Assembly: GCA_002393955.1 (NCBI GenBank) | Contig: DGSK01000064.1 | Location: 1-49,153, forward strand | Source of the DNA: Lachnospiraceae bacterium UBA4364 | Lineage (GTDB): Bacteria; Bacillota; Clostridia; Lachnospirales; Lachnospiraceae | Direction of reading: 5' to 3' | Length of the DNA: 49,153 nt | Part shown: positions 24,892-33,639 of the stretch, one piece after another | Layout of the letters: each line of letters begins with the position of its first letter | How positions within the stretch are numbered: the stretch's first letter is position 1 | Made by a program: the position numbers and the translations under genes | The notes under the pieces: model-generated | The model's database searches: none | Told to the model about the DNA's origin: nothing | What the model saw: the letters and a program-made list of their open reading frames with translations, nothing else

Positions 24892-25992
24892 ATGGATAAA
24901 ACTACATTCGTAACACGCTCATCAATGCCGCCTTTTGAGGAGTACATGGAAGAAATCCGTCCCATATGGGAGAGCCATTGGCTTACCAATATGGGAGAAA
25001 AGCATATAGAGTTACAGAAGCAGCTCTGTGATTTTATGCATGTGGATCACGTGGAGCTTTTTACCAATGGTCATATGGCCCTTGAGCTTGCGCTGCAGGC
25101 TTTTGAAATGGATGGCGAGGTGATCACCACTCCCTTTACCTTTTCATCAACTACCCACGCGATAGTGCGCAATAACCTTACCCCTGTATTCTGTGATATA
25201 GAGCCTGAGCATTACACGATGGATGTGAGTAAGATAGAGTCTCTTATTACGGATAAAACCCGTGCCATTGTTCCGGTGCATGTATACGGCAATGTCTGTG
25301 ATGTGGAAGAGATAGACAGGATCGCAAAAAAGCACGGACTGAAAGTCATCTATGATGCGGCTCATACTTTCGGGGAAGTATATAAGGGAAAAAGCGTTGC
25401 AGCCTACGGTGATGCATCCATGCTGTCTTTCCATGCTACAAAGGTATTCAATACCATAGAGGGCGGTGCCATTGTTTGCGATGACGAAAATATCGGAAAG
25501 CGTATGTACAACCTGAAGAATTTTGGCATACGTGAAGATGAGCAGTTAGCCGAGGTGGGAGCAAATGCCAAGATGAGCGAGTTCCAGGCTGCCATGGGTA
25601 TATGCAATCTCCGCCACCTGGATGAGGAGATCGCAAAGAGGAAAAATATATATGAGCTTTATATGTCAGAACTGCAGGATGTAAAGGGGATAAAGCTGTG
25701 CAGCCCCCAGGAAGGCCTGGAGAAGAATTATGCATATTTCCCCATATATGTGGATCCGGCAGAATATGGTGCAGACAGGGATGAGCTTTTTAGCCGCCTG
25801 GCTGCGGAAAAGATCTATCCCAGAAAATATTTCTATCCCCTCATAACTGATTATGAATGTTATAAAGGGAAGTATGATGACTCAGGCCTGGAAAATGCAA
25901 AGCGCATTGCGGCCGGGATACTTACAATACCCATGTATGCAGATCTGGAGGAGGAAACGGTTCATAAGATCTGTGACATTATCAAACGCTGA
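24892..25992 (+). CDS. DegT/DnrJ/EryC1/StrS-family sugar aminotransferase
   Basis: The 366-residue PLP enzyme belongs to the family that transaminates nucleotide-linked keto sugars, usually for amino sugars in surface glycans. Landmarks are the N-terminal PPFEEYMEEIRPIWESHWLTNMG, the TTPFTFSSTTHAI block, VPVHVYGNVCD, the PLP-binding YDAAHTFG, and the internal-aldimine lysine K184 in SFHATKVFNTIEGG (all seen directly). It has a good ribosome site (GGAGGATC). No other sugar-nucleotide gene is nearby, so the substrate cannot be named. The gene ends 17 bases before the membrane sugar-binding gene, which suggests co-transcription with a sugar-sensing system, an uncommon pairing. Confidence 0.88.
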   Translation: MDKTTFVTRSSMPPFEEYMEEIRPIWESHWLTNMGEKHIELQKQLCDFMHVDHVELFTNGHMALELALQAFEMDGEVITTPFTFSSTTHAIVRNNLTPVFCDIEPEHYTMDVSKIESLITDKTRAIVPVHVYGNVCDVEEIDRIAKKHGLKVIYDAAHTFGEVYKGKSVAAYGDASMLSFHATKVFNTIEGGAIVCDDENIGKRMYNLKNFGIREDEQLAEVGANAKMSEFQAAMGICNLRHLDEEIAKRKNIYELYMSELQDVKGIKLCSPQEGLEKNYAYFPIYVDPAEYGADRDELFSRLAAEKIYPRKYFYPLITDYECYKGKYDDSGLENAKRIAAGILTIPMYADLEEETVHKICDIIKR

Positions 25993-26009
25993 TAAAACGG
26001 TTTTACCAG

Positions 26010-27035
26010 ATGCCTCAGAGATCAGATCAGGAAAAAGTTCATGGCCGGACTTCAAAAAAAACAGATTTCCATACCATAAGGAGTCTGGTCATAATATTTA
26101 TTCTATTTATGATGATAGTATCGGCTTTTGTTTTTCTGCGGATGCAGGTGGCAAATGTGTCTACGGATGAACAGAAGTACCGTTATCATTATGTCTTTGT
26201 CGGTGATACCGGCGATTCAAGAATGCTTGAAATAATAAATGATGCAGCCGGTGAATACGGCAGGAAATCCGGAGTGTATGTGGAGGCCCTGGATACCGGT
26301 GATGAAAGCGACAGTTCGTATGCAGACCGTATAGATATGGCCGTTGCCATGGGAGTGAACGGGATCATTGTAGGTGCGCAGGAAGAAAAAGATATAGCTG
26401 ACGCTGTTGAAAGAGCGTCTGTGGCTGAGATTCCTGTTGTCACTGTTCTTTCGGATTGTCCGGACAGCCTGAGGAAGACATTCATTGAACCGGATGTTTA
26501 TGATGTGGGAAGAACATATGCAAGAAGCATCATTGCTGTTGCAGGTGCAAGGAAGCTTAATATAGCAGTGCTTGTGGAAAGCGATGATAATGACCGCTTT
26601 ATGGCGGGGCTGTCTGATACTCTGCAGAATGAAGGTAACCATCTGGATATAAACATTATTACGGAAGACATAACCGATATGCCGAATTTCCGCCTTATGG
26701 ATCTTGTGGCTGAGATGCTTACGGATGAAGAAATGGATATCGATATGCTGTTATGTCCTACCGAGTATACCACCCAGATCGTTTATCAGTCTGTAATGGA
26801 CCATGATCTGGCGGGAAGTTCCCAGATTATAGGATATGGTATAAATGAATCTCTGCTCCGTGCGGTTTCCAACGGAGAGATATCTGCCCTGGTTTATATT
26901 GATGCGGACCAGACGGGAATGGAGTGTGTTGATACGTTGAACGGATATATCGATTCCGGTGTTACAAGGGATCATATAACCGTGGAAAGCATTATGATCA
27001 CATCGGGTAACATAGGGAGGTATCTGGATGAGTAG
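26010..27035 (+). CDS. Membrane-tethered periplasmic-binding-type sugar sensor (XylFII-like)
   Basis: The 341-residue product has a single N-terminal transmembrane helix (about residues 24-46) and a type I sugar-binding-protein fold outside the membrane. Supporting blocks are VNGIIVGAQEEKDIADAVERA, IPVVTVLSDCPDS and IIGYGINESLLRAVSNGEISALVYIDADQTG (landmarks split here as IIGYGINES and GEISALVYID). It overlaps the YesM-type kinase gene by eight bases. In Clostridium beijerinckii, XylFII presents D-xylose to the LytS kinase in the same gene order, so this protein probably senses a sugar for the kinase. The start ATG has no strong ribosome site. The ligand is unknown. Confidence 0.8.
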   Translation: MPQRSDQEKVHGRTSKKTDFHTIRSLVIIFILFMMIVSAFVFLRMQVANVSTDEQKYRYHYVFVGDTGDSRMLEIINDAAGEYGRKSGVYVEALDTGDESDSSYADRIDMAVAMGVNGIIVGAQEEKDIADAVERASVAEIPVVTVLSDCPDSLRKTFIEPDVYDVGRTYARSIIAVAGARKLNIAVLVESDDNDRFMAGLSDTLQNEGNHLDINIITEDITDMPNFRLMDLVAEMLTDEEMDIDMLLCPTEYTTQIVYQSVMDHDLAGSSQIIGYGINESLLRAVSNGEISALVYIDADQTGMECVDTLNGYIDSGVTRDHITVESIMITSGNIGRYLDE

Positions 27036-28491
27036 AAAACCTGTAAAACTTCAGAACCAGATAATCTGTATCTTCCTTTTGACTTTTGCGTCGATTCTTT
27101 TGGTCAACCTTTATATTTTCAGCGGAATGCGTGATCTTATAGATAATATGGACAGCGCATATGACGGCAACAGGAAGCTTACGGATATGCGCGGACTGCT
27201 GGACAGCATACAGCTTGAACTTGATGATTATATTAATACCAAAGATGAGAGCGGCCTCAATAAGTTTTATAAAGATATGGCTGAATATAAGATCATTGTC
27301 GAGTCCCTTAAGCATGAGGGAGAACTGACAGAGCAGGAGATGCGGGAAAAAGCCATAGTCAATCTTTCTACCAGGTATGTTCGTTCCACTAATACGGCTA
27401 TTCTTTCAAAGCGGAGCGGAGACGTAGTGAGGTATCAGGAAGATTATGCTATTTCGGTGAGAGACTATGAACATCTGATATCCTATATGGCAGATCTGAA
27501 CACAAAGAGCTTTGGTGAAAACTCGGGAAAGTATGAACGTATTTATGAGGTCATGCACCAGGCTAATATTATTTATTCTGTCATACTGGCTCTTATGGGA
27601 ATCTTCGATATTCTGCTGCTTAACCTTTTGTTACGTAGGCTTATGCGTCCCCTGCAGGAACTTGCCCGTGTGGCAAATGAGGTGGGCGAGGGAAACCTTG
27701 ATGTGGCGATTTCCGAAATCCACGACTACAATGAAATCGGTATTGTCAGCAGTGCTTTCAACAATATGATAACGAGTCTGAAGGAATATATCAGGCAGTT
27801 TAAGGCAAGCGTGGAATCAGAGAGCCGACTAAGGGAAAAGTCGATCCGTATGGAAGCATCTGCCAAAGAAGCGCAGCTTAAATACCTGCAGGCTCAGATA
27901 AACCCACACTTTCTGTTCAATACCCTGAATGCGGGCGCACAGCTGGCTATGCTTGAGGAAGCAGACCGGACCTATAGTTACATTCTGAGGGTGGCGGACT
28001 TTTTCAGATACAGGATAAAGAATTCCGAAGGGATATCCACCATAAGCGAAGAACTGAAGATTGTGGATGACTATATCTACATCATAAACGTGCGCTTTGC
28101 CGGTGAGATCCATTACAATGCGGATGTGGATGAAAAGCTGCTGCAGACAGCTGTACCGTCCATGATACTGCAGCCCATAGTTGAAAACTGCATTAAGCAC
28201 GGACTGAGAGATGTTGAGTGGGAAAAAAAGATAGACCTATCGGTATATTCGGAAGGAGACAGCACAGTTATATCCGTACGTGACAACGGAGTGGGTATTC
28301 CTGATGCTGTGATAGAGCGTATACTGAACAATAAACTCAATGAAGATGACAGTGAGAAAATGCAGGGGGGAGTGGGACTCGACAATGTTATCACCAGACT
28401 GCGTGTATTCTATGACAGGGAAAATGTGATAGAGATCACCAGCGTGGAAAAGGACATGGGTACAGAAATCGCACTGTATATTCCCAGATGA
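27028..28491 (+). CDS. YesM/LytS-type sensor histidine kinase
   Basis: The 487-residue kinase has a transmembrane helix at about 10-32, an extracytoplasmic sensor of about 150 residues, a second helix (about 183-205), and a HAMP domain (RPLQELARVANEVGEGNLD). The His_kinase domain follows, with the phospho-acceptor H294 in QAQINPHFLFNTLN. The ATPase part has LQPIVENCIKHG (N box), SVRDNGVGIP and GGVGLDNVITRL. This class normally phosphorylates an AraC-type regulator, here encoded 72 bases downstream. The eight-base overlap with the binding-protein gene suggests that the two form one receptor. It would report extracellular sugar to the transporter genes. Confidence 0.93.
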   Translation: MSRKPVKLQNQIICIFLLTFASILLVNLYIFSGMRDLIDNMDSAYDGNRKLTDMRGLLDSIQLELDDYINTKDESGLNKFYKDMAEYKIIVESLKHEGELTEQEMREKAIVNLSTRYVRSTNTAILSKRSGDVVRYQEDYAISVRDYEHLISYMADLNTKSFGENSGKYERIYEVMHQANIIYSVILALMGIFDILLLNLLLRRLMRPLQELARVANEVGEGNLDVAISEIHDYNEIGIVSSAFNNMITSLKEYIRQFKASVESESRLREKSIRMEASAKEAQLKYLQAQINPHFLFNTLNAGAQLAMLEEADRTYSYILRVADFFRYRIKNSEGISTISEELKIVDDYIYIINVRFAGEIHYNADVDEKLLQTAVPSMILQPIVENCIKHGLRDVEWEKKIDLSVYSEGDSTVISVRDNGVGIPDAVIERILNNKLNEDDSEKMQGGVGLDNVITRLRVFYDRENVIEITSVEKDMGTEIALYIPR

Positions 28492-28563
28492 TATTTTTTA
28501 TATTGGAAGCATAAATATATAATAAAGCGTTATAAATGCACCAAACACTGAGATGGAGGAGAA

Positions 28564-30171
28564 ATGTACAAGATTCTTATAGCGGATGATGAGAGCATAG
28601 TTACTGACGGGCTCCGTTTCATAATAGATAAAAATTTCCGGGATGAGTGTATAGTGGAGTGCGTGAATACCGGCAGGAAGGTCATTGAAATGGCAGAATA
28701 TTTCAGGCCGGATATTGTGTTCATGGATATTCAGATGCCGGGGATAAACGGTATTGAAGCTATGCGTGAGATCAGGCAGGGAAATGACAATACGATATTT
28801 ATAGTTGTCAGCGCTTTTCTTAAGTTCGATTATGCGAAGGATGCCATTGATATTGGCGTGCTTGAATACCTGAACAAACCCGTGGATAAGGAGCAGATCG
28901 TAAGGGTGCTGAAGAAGGCCATGATGAAAGTGGATCTGATGAAGAACAGACGCCGCGAGGATCTGGAAAACAGGGAAAAGCTGGAGATCGTAACTCCCAT
29001 AATAGAAAACGGTTTTATCTATTCACTTCTGTACGGAAACCAGAGTGATGAAGAAATGGGGAATTTCAAAAAGCTTCTGGGGATAGAGGAAAATGCCGGA
29101 TACATAATGGCGCTGCAGTTCGGTGAGTCGGGGAATAAAGACCGGATGGCAAATCCAATAGGAACCAGCGTAAGGCTTCAGAAGGAATATACAAAGATCA
29201 AGGATGCTATAAAAAGTTTCTTTCACTGCTGCGTGGGCACGATGATGGGAAATACGATACTCATATTTGTTCCCTGTCCTATGCCGGCGCAGGATGAAGA
29301 GTATCAGTTCCGTATTAGCTGTATAGAAAATGCCAGGAAGATGGTACGGGAGATGCAGCATATGTTTGACGCAAGATTCCGCGTGGGCATAGGCGCAGTG
29401 CATGAGCTGGGCCGGCTTTCGGAGTCATACAGCGAGGCAACACATTCCCTGACCTACAATGCCAGCAATTCGGTAATACATGTGAAGGACACCCGTATGT
29501 TTCCGGAGTTTGAGGATGACTATCCCATCGAGACAGAAGTTGCCCTTTTTAAATATATAGAAGAAGGCGATTTCAACAGGGCACAGTTTTATGCAAGATC
29601 ATTTTTTGACTGGATGGCGGAAAGACATTCGGGCAATATGGACGATATCAGGCTGAAAGCACTTGAATTCATACTGCGTGCAGAGAAGGCAGGTTTTGAT
29701 AATGGCAGTATGACATACAGGTTCAGCATGCGCAGCTCATACCTTAATACCGTGACGGGAATGATGACAATTGATGAAATCTATGGCTGGTTCATTTCGA
29801 AGATAGAAGATGTCTGCCGTAATATCTTAAGCCGTAAGGAGGAGAATACCGTAGACCTGATACACGATGCACAGGTCTACATAGAGCAGAATTATTCCAA
29901 GGACCTGATACTTGATGATGTTTCCAAGGAACTTCAGCTAAGCCCCTACTATTTCAGCAAGCTTTTCAAAAAGCGTACAGGTAAGAATTTTATTGAATAC
30001 CTTACTGATGTGCGGATGGAGAAAGCAAAAGAGCTGCTGCGTAACTCCAATAAGAGTATGAAGGAAATCTGCATGGAGATAGGATATACGGATCCAAATT
30101 ATTTCAGCCGGACATTCAAGAAGAATGTTGGCGTAACCCCATCTGAATACAAGGATGGGAAAGAGGAGTAG
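28564..30171 (+). CDS. YesN-type response regulator with AraC DNA-binding domain
   Basis: The 535-residue regulator has a receiver domain at 1-125 with DDE near the start, phospho-acceptor D55 in FMDIQMPG and lysine in YLNKPVD. A long middle region (about 130-420) of the YesN type follows, then a C-terminal pair of AraC helix-turn-helix motifs (about 430-530): LDDVSKELQLSPYYFSKLFKK and MKEICMEIGYTDPNYFSRTFKK regions. GGAGGAG precedes the ATG by one or two bases. It most likely activates the chvE-mmsA-mmsB transporter downstream, as in other sugar-responsive YesM/YesN loci. The binding site is not identified. Confidence 0.93.
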   Translation: MYKILIADDESIVTDGLRFIIDKNFRDECIVECVNTGRKVIEMAEYFRPDIVFMDIQMPGINGIEAMREIRQGNDNTIFIVVSAFLKFDYAKDAIDIGVLEYLNKPVDKEQIVRVLKKAMMKVDLMKNRRREDLENREKLEIVTPIIENGFIYSLLYGNQSDEEMGNFKKLLGIEENAGYIMALQFGESGNKDRMANPIGTSVRLQKEYTKIKDAIKSFFHCCVGTMMGNTILIFVPCPMPAQDEEYQFRISCIENARKMVREMQHMFDARFRVGIGAVHELGRLSESYSEATHSLTYNASNSVIHVKDTRMFPEFEDDYPIETEVALFKYIEEGDFNRAQFYARSFFDWMAERHSGNMDDIRLKALEFILRAEKAGFDNGSMTYRFSMRSSYLNTVTGMMTIDEIYGWFISKIEDVCRNILSRKEENTVDLIHDAQVYIEQNYSKDLILDDVSKELQLSPYYFSKLFKKRTGKNFIEYLTDVRMEKAKELLRNSNKSMKEICMEIGYTDPNYFSRTFKKNVGVTPSEYKDGKEE

Positions 30172-30177
30172 GTAGTT

Positions 30178-30542
30178 AAACTTCCCACATGCAGTCTGTG
30201 GAAAGCAGAACGACACTCGCAACTATTTCGGAACCGATGCGAAATTGAACGGAATAAAGTAATTGTAGCATTCTCGGCGGATAATGCTTTCATGTATGGC
30301 ATCATCCGCCGAGGATGCACAATTACTAATTCCGTTCAAACTCGCCTCGTGAAACTAATCGCTAACTGTCCCTAAGTATTCGTCACATGCGAGCCGACAC
30401 AAAAAACATGTGACGTCTCGCAACCCTGTGCCGTATACTAAGGGACAGTAAGCGCTGGATTTCCACTCGGCTAAAAACGCATCGTGATCGTTCCGAAATG
30501 TTTGCGAGTGTCGTTCTGTCTAGTTCTGTGAGTGGGAAGTTT
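30178..30542. other. Large nested palindromic element (candidate structured RNA or non-coding mobile element)
   Basis: An outer stem is built from four blocks. AAACTTCCCAC pairs with GTGGGAAGTTT (30178-30188 with 30532-30542), and a 17-base perfect pair CAGAACGACACTCGCAA joins 30206-30222 with 30502-30518. ATTTCGGAAC pairs with GTTCCGAAAT (30225-30234 with 30490-30499), and CGATGCG with CGCATCG (30235-30241 with 30478-30484). It encloses hairpin A (30245-30339; stems of 11, 9 and 15 bases, one G-T wobble) and hairpin B (30365-30449; ACTGTCCCT/AGGGACAGT, AGTAT/ATACT, GTCACATG/CATGTGAC). Together this is a three-way branched cruciform. No coding frame fits. It resembles neither a tRNA, group II intron nor any riboswitch I know. 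Confidence 0.8.
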
Positions 30543-30555
30543 ATTTTATATTTAC

Positions 30556-30587
30556 GACCCCACCGGTAGGTGAGCTATCGGTGTGGG
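30556..30587. other. Hairpin just outside the nested palindrome
   Basis: CCCCACCGGTAG pairs with CTATCGGTGTGGG with one bulge and one G-T wobble around GTGAG. It has no T run on either strand. It may belong to the neighbouring palindromic element or be a separate stem. Confidence 0.45.
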
Positions 30588-30627
30588 AAAACAGTAGGCA
30601 TATTAATTTATTAGCACAGATTTATAG

Positions 30628-30674
30628 CACAATTTTGTCTAGACTCTCTGAAGACAAAATTATGCTATTTTTTT
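30628..30674 (+). terminator. Intrinsic terminator before chvE
   Basis: AATTTTGTCT and AGACAAAATT form a perfect 10-base stem, extended by GCA/TGC across one mismatch, with an 11-base loop. TATTTTTTT follows. It would end transcripts coming from the regulator gene or the palindromic element and isolate the transporter operon. Confidence 0.7.
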
Positions 30675-30768
30675 ATTTTGTATTTTTATCAAAACAAAAA
30701 ATCAAAGTAAGTGGCAATTTATTCAAGTATACCCTGTGTTATATTTTTCTTAACCCAATAAAGCACAC

Positions 30769-30792
30769 GTAACTGTTCGGGAAACGGTTACA
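30769..30792 (+). promoter_or_regulatory. Imperfect inverted repeat with cre-like sequence upstream of chvE
   Basis: GTAACTGTT and AACGGTTAC form an inverted repeat with one mismatch (30769-30791). GGGAAACGGTTACA (30779-30792) matches the catabolite-response consensus TGWNANCGNTNWCA at 8 of 10 informative positions. It lies between a possible -10 (TATATT, 30740-30745) and the ribosome site, a normal place for CcpA repression. It could instead be a hairpin or another operator. Confidence 0.4.
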
Positions 30793-30822
30793 AAAAACAA
30801 TATCTAAGGAGGAAAAAAAGAT

Positions 30823-32001
30823 ATGAAAAAATTTGGGAAAAGATTAATCGGGATGACACTTGCATCAGTTATGACTTTCGGTCTTGCAACAGGCTGTACA
30901 AGCGGTGGTAACGGAAACAGCGGCAGCAATGATGCAGGCGGAAATACCCAGACCGCAACAGAGGATAAGGGTGCATCGGGAGATATTCAGGTCGGCATAG
31001 TACTTCCCACAAAGGATGAACCCAGATGGCTGCAGGATCAGAAGCAGTTCGAAACCATCCTCGGCGATGCAGGATTCACAAACCAGGTACTGTTCAGCCA
31101 GGGATCTTCGGCGACTGAAAAGACCAATGTTGAAACACTGATCTCCAAGGGCATAGATGTACTTATCATCTGTGCACAGGATGGTGCAGCAGCATCGGCA
31201 GCAGTTGAAGAAGCAAAGGAAGCAGGTGTAACGGTAATCGCATATGACCGTCTCATTACAGGAACCGATGCGGTTGATTACTATGTAACATTCGACAGCT
31301 TTGCAGTAGGTGAAGCCCAGGGACAGTACCTTATAGATAACGCACCGGCAGGAAGCGGTATACCCCTTTACCTCTATGCCGGTGCATCAACAGACAATAA
31401 CGCATTCATCTTCTTCGAGGGAGCATGGAGCGTACTTCAGCCCAAGGTTGCTGACGGAACATTTACGATCGCAAACTCAAGCGAAGCTGAGGCACTTAAG
31501 GATTCAGCCGACCTTTCCAGAGAGCAGGTAGGCAAGATAATCGGTCAGGTTACGACAGACTGGGATTTCAATGTAGCAAAGTCAAAGGCAGAGGCTAACC
31601 TCACTGCAGTAGGCGCAGACATGAAGGGCGATGTGCTCGTACTTGCACCCAATGACGGTACAGCCCGCTCCATAGCAGACGTATTCGCATCAGATAAGGA
31701 TGTAACCAGCTATGTGGTTACAGGACAGGATTCCGAAAAGGCATCCGTTCAGTACATCATCGATGGAAAGCAGTCCATGACTGTATTCAAGGATACCAGA
31801 ACACTTGCAGCAGACTCTGTAGCAATGGCAGTGGATATCCTGGGCGGAAAGACACCTGCAACAGATACTACCTACAACAATGAAAAGATCGACGTTCCTG
31901 CAAAGCAGACATCGATCGTTGTAGTAACACAGGACAACGTAATGCAGGCACTGATCGAATCAGGCTACTATGATGCATCAGAATTCACCGGCTTACAGTA
32001 A
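30823..32001 (+). CDS. chvE: ChvE-type multiple-monosaccharide-binding lipoprotein
   Basis: The 392-residue product is the substrate-binding subunit of a CUT2 sugar ABC transporter. The signal peptide ends in the lipobox LATGC (C25), followed by a Gly/Ser/Asn-rich tether, so it is anchored outside the membrane. Binding-site blocks match ChvE: VLPTKDEPRWLQDQ, VLIICAQDGAA, AYDRLITGTDAVDYYVTFD, and the NNAFIFFEGAWSVLQP region. ChvE relatives bind xylose, arabinose, galactose or glucose; the exact sugar is not predictable. AAGGAGG precedes the ATG. The upstream membrane sensor, kinase and AraC regulator probably control it, and a strong hairpin follows the gene. Confidence 0.92.
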   Translation: MKKFGKRLIGMTLASVMTFGLATGCTSGGNGNSGSNDAGGNTQTATEDKGASGDIQVGIVLPTKDEPRWLQDQKQFETILGDAGFTNQVLFSQGSSATEKTNVETLISKGIDVLIICAQDGAAASAAVEEAKEAGVTVIAYDRLITGTDAVDYYVTFDSFAVGEAQGQYLIDNAPAGSGIPLYLYAGASTDNNAFIFFEGAWSVLQPKVADGTFTIANSSEAEALKDSADLSREQVGKIIGQVTTDWDFNVAKSKAEANLTAVGADMKGDVLVLAPNDGTARSIADVFASDKDVTSYVVTGQDSEKASVQYIIDGKQSMTVFKDTRTLAADSVAMAVDILGGKTPATDTTYNNEKIDVPAKQTSIVVVTQDNVMQALIESGYYDASEFTGLQ

Positions 32002-32015
32002 TGTATAAACTAAGT

Positions 32016-32040
32016 GCACCGGCCTTAAAAGGGCCGGTGC
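32016..32040 (+). other. Intercistronic hairpin between chvE and mmsA
   Basis: GCACCGGCC and GGCCGGTGC form a perfect 9-base stem with a 7-base loop, without a T run. Such stems after binding-protein genes are known to protect the upstream message from 3' exonucleases. This would give more binding protein than ATPase and permease. Confidence 0.65.
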
Positions 32041-32100
32041 AGTAAGCTGAAGAACCGACAGGTTCTGAACAGTTACCGGTGTATTTCTCAAGGAGGTTTT

Positions 32101-33627
32101 ATGAGCGATTACATACTTGAAATGAAGGGAATAGTAAAAGAATTTCCCGGTGTTAAAGCTCTGAACAATGTTAATTTCAAGGTTAAGAGAGGCGAGATCC
32201 ACTGTCTTGTCGGCGAGAACGGTGCGGGAAAATCCACACTCATGAAGGTTTTATCCGGTGTATATCCTTACGGAACATATACAGGTGACATAGTCTATGA
32301 CGGCGAAGTACAGAAGTTTAAGAGGATAGCGGACAGTGAAGGCAGGGGAATCGTGATAATCTACCAGGAACTCGCACTGGTTCCGGAGCTTAGCCTTTAC
32401 GAAAACATCTTCTTTGGACATGAAATAATGAAAGGCGGAGCAATAGACTGGAACGAGACCATCGTACAGGGAAAAGCGATGCTTGATAAGGTAGGCTTAA
32501 GGGCTGATCCTTCCATGAAAGTTAAGGAGCTTGGCGTAGGCAACCAGCAGCTGGTGGAGATTGCCAAGGCACTCAGTAAAAATGTAAAGCTGCTCATCCT
32601 GGATGAGCCAACTGCGTCACTTAATGAGGACGACAGCCAGAATCTCTTAAGACTTATAAAGGAACTGAAGTCCCAGGGCGTTTCCTGCATAATGATATCC
32701 CATAAATTAAGAGAGATTACAGCGATAGCAGATACGATCACTGTACTCAGGGACGGTGCTACCATCTGCTCTCTGGATGCCACTGAAAGACAGATAGAGG
32801 AAGCTGAGATAATAAAGCACATGGTAGGCCGGGAAATGGATAATATCTATCCGAAGCGTGAAAAGAAGGAACCCGGAGATGTGGCACTGGAGCTTAAGGA
32901 CTGGACCGTATTTGATCCTTCAAAGGACCGCGAGATACTGCATCACATCAATATAAATGTAAAGAAAGGCGAGATTGTAGGTCTTCAGGGACTTATGGGA
33001 GCCGGCAGAACGGAGTTGGCACTGAGTCTTTTCGGCAATCCGACAGGTTACAAGATCACTTCAGGTGAGTTTATATTGAAAGGAGAGAAAGTCCGTTTCA
33101 AACATCCTAAAGAAGCGATAAAGAAAGGGCTTGCATATGTAACAGAGGACAGAAAAGGCAATGGCCTGATACTGATGCAGGACATCAGGTACAACATAAC
33201 GATCGCAAATCTTGAGGAACTGGTAAATGGTCTGGCGATAAATGAAAATGAAGAGATCAATGTAGCCAACGGCTATAAGGATTCCATAAATATAAAAGCA
33301 CCGTCGATAGAGCAGAAAGTAGGAAACTTAAGCGGTGGAAACCAGCAGAAAGTCCAGCTGGCAAAATGGATGTTTGCAAAGCCGGATGTTCTTATCCTGG
33401 ATGAGCCTACCAGAGGAATAGATGTAGGTGCAAAGTACGAGATCTATTCGCTGATGAACAAGCTGGTGGAGCAGGGAATGAGCATCATTATGATATCCTC
33501 TGAGCTGCCGGAGGTACTGGGAATGAGCGACAGGCTCTATGTCATGTCAGAAGGTGTGATAGCAGGAGAGCTCTCGGCAGAAGAGGCAACAGAAGAAAAA
33601 GTCATGGCTATGGCAGTCAGATCATAA
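32101..33627 (+). CDS. mmsA: Multiple-monosaccharide ABC transporter ATPase (GguA/MmsA)
   Basis: The 508-residue ATPase energises CUT2 monosaccharide import from the cytoplasmic face. It has two fused ABC domains, as is normal for this class. Domain 1 shows GENGAGKST, a Q-loop in IYQELALVPELS, and LLILDEPTASL. Domain 2 has the degenerate Walker A GLMGAGRTE, then LSGGNQQKVQLAKW and LILDEPTRGIDVG. The N-terminus ILEMKGIVKEFPGVKALNNVNF matches GguA-type proteins closely. CAAGGAGG precedes the ATG. It lies 99 bases after chvE, with the hairpin between, and 12 bases before the permease. Confidence 0.94.
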   Translation: MSDYILEMKGIVKEFPGVKALNNVNFKVKRGEIHCLVGENGAGKSTLMKVLSGVYPYGTYTGDIVYDGEVQKFKRIADSEGRGIVIIYQELALVPELSLYENIFFGHEIMKGGAIDWNETIVQGKAMLDKVGLRADPSMKVKELGVGNQQLVEIAKALSKNVKLLILDEPTASLNEDDSQNLLRLIKELKSQGVSCIMISHKLREITAIADTITVLRDGATICSLDATERQIEEAEIIKHMVGREMDNIYPKREKKEPGDVALELKDWTVFDPSKDREILHHININVKKGEIVGLQGLMGAGRTELALSLFGNPTGYKITSGEFILKGEKVRFKHPKEAIKKGLAYVTEDRKGNGLILMQDIRYNITIANLEELVNGLAINENEEINVANGYKDSINIKAPSIEQKVGNLSGGNQQKVQLAKWMFAKPDVLILDEPTRGIDVGAKYEIYSLMNKLVEQGMSIIMISSELPEVLGMSDRLYVMSEGVIAGELSAEEATEEKVMAMAVRS

Positions 33628-33639
33628 GGAGGTCGGAAA

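Noticed and set aside
30581..30772. 63-residue frame before chvE
   Set aside because: It overlaps the intrinsic terminator, has no ribosome site and consists largely of A+T-rich low-complexity residues.
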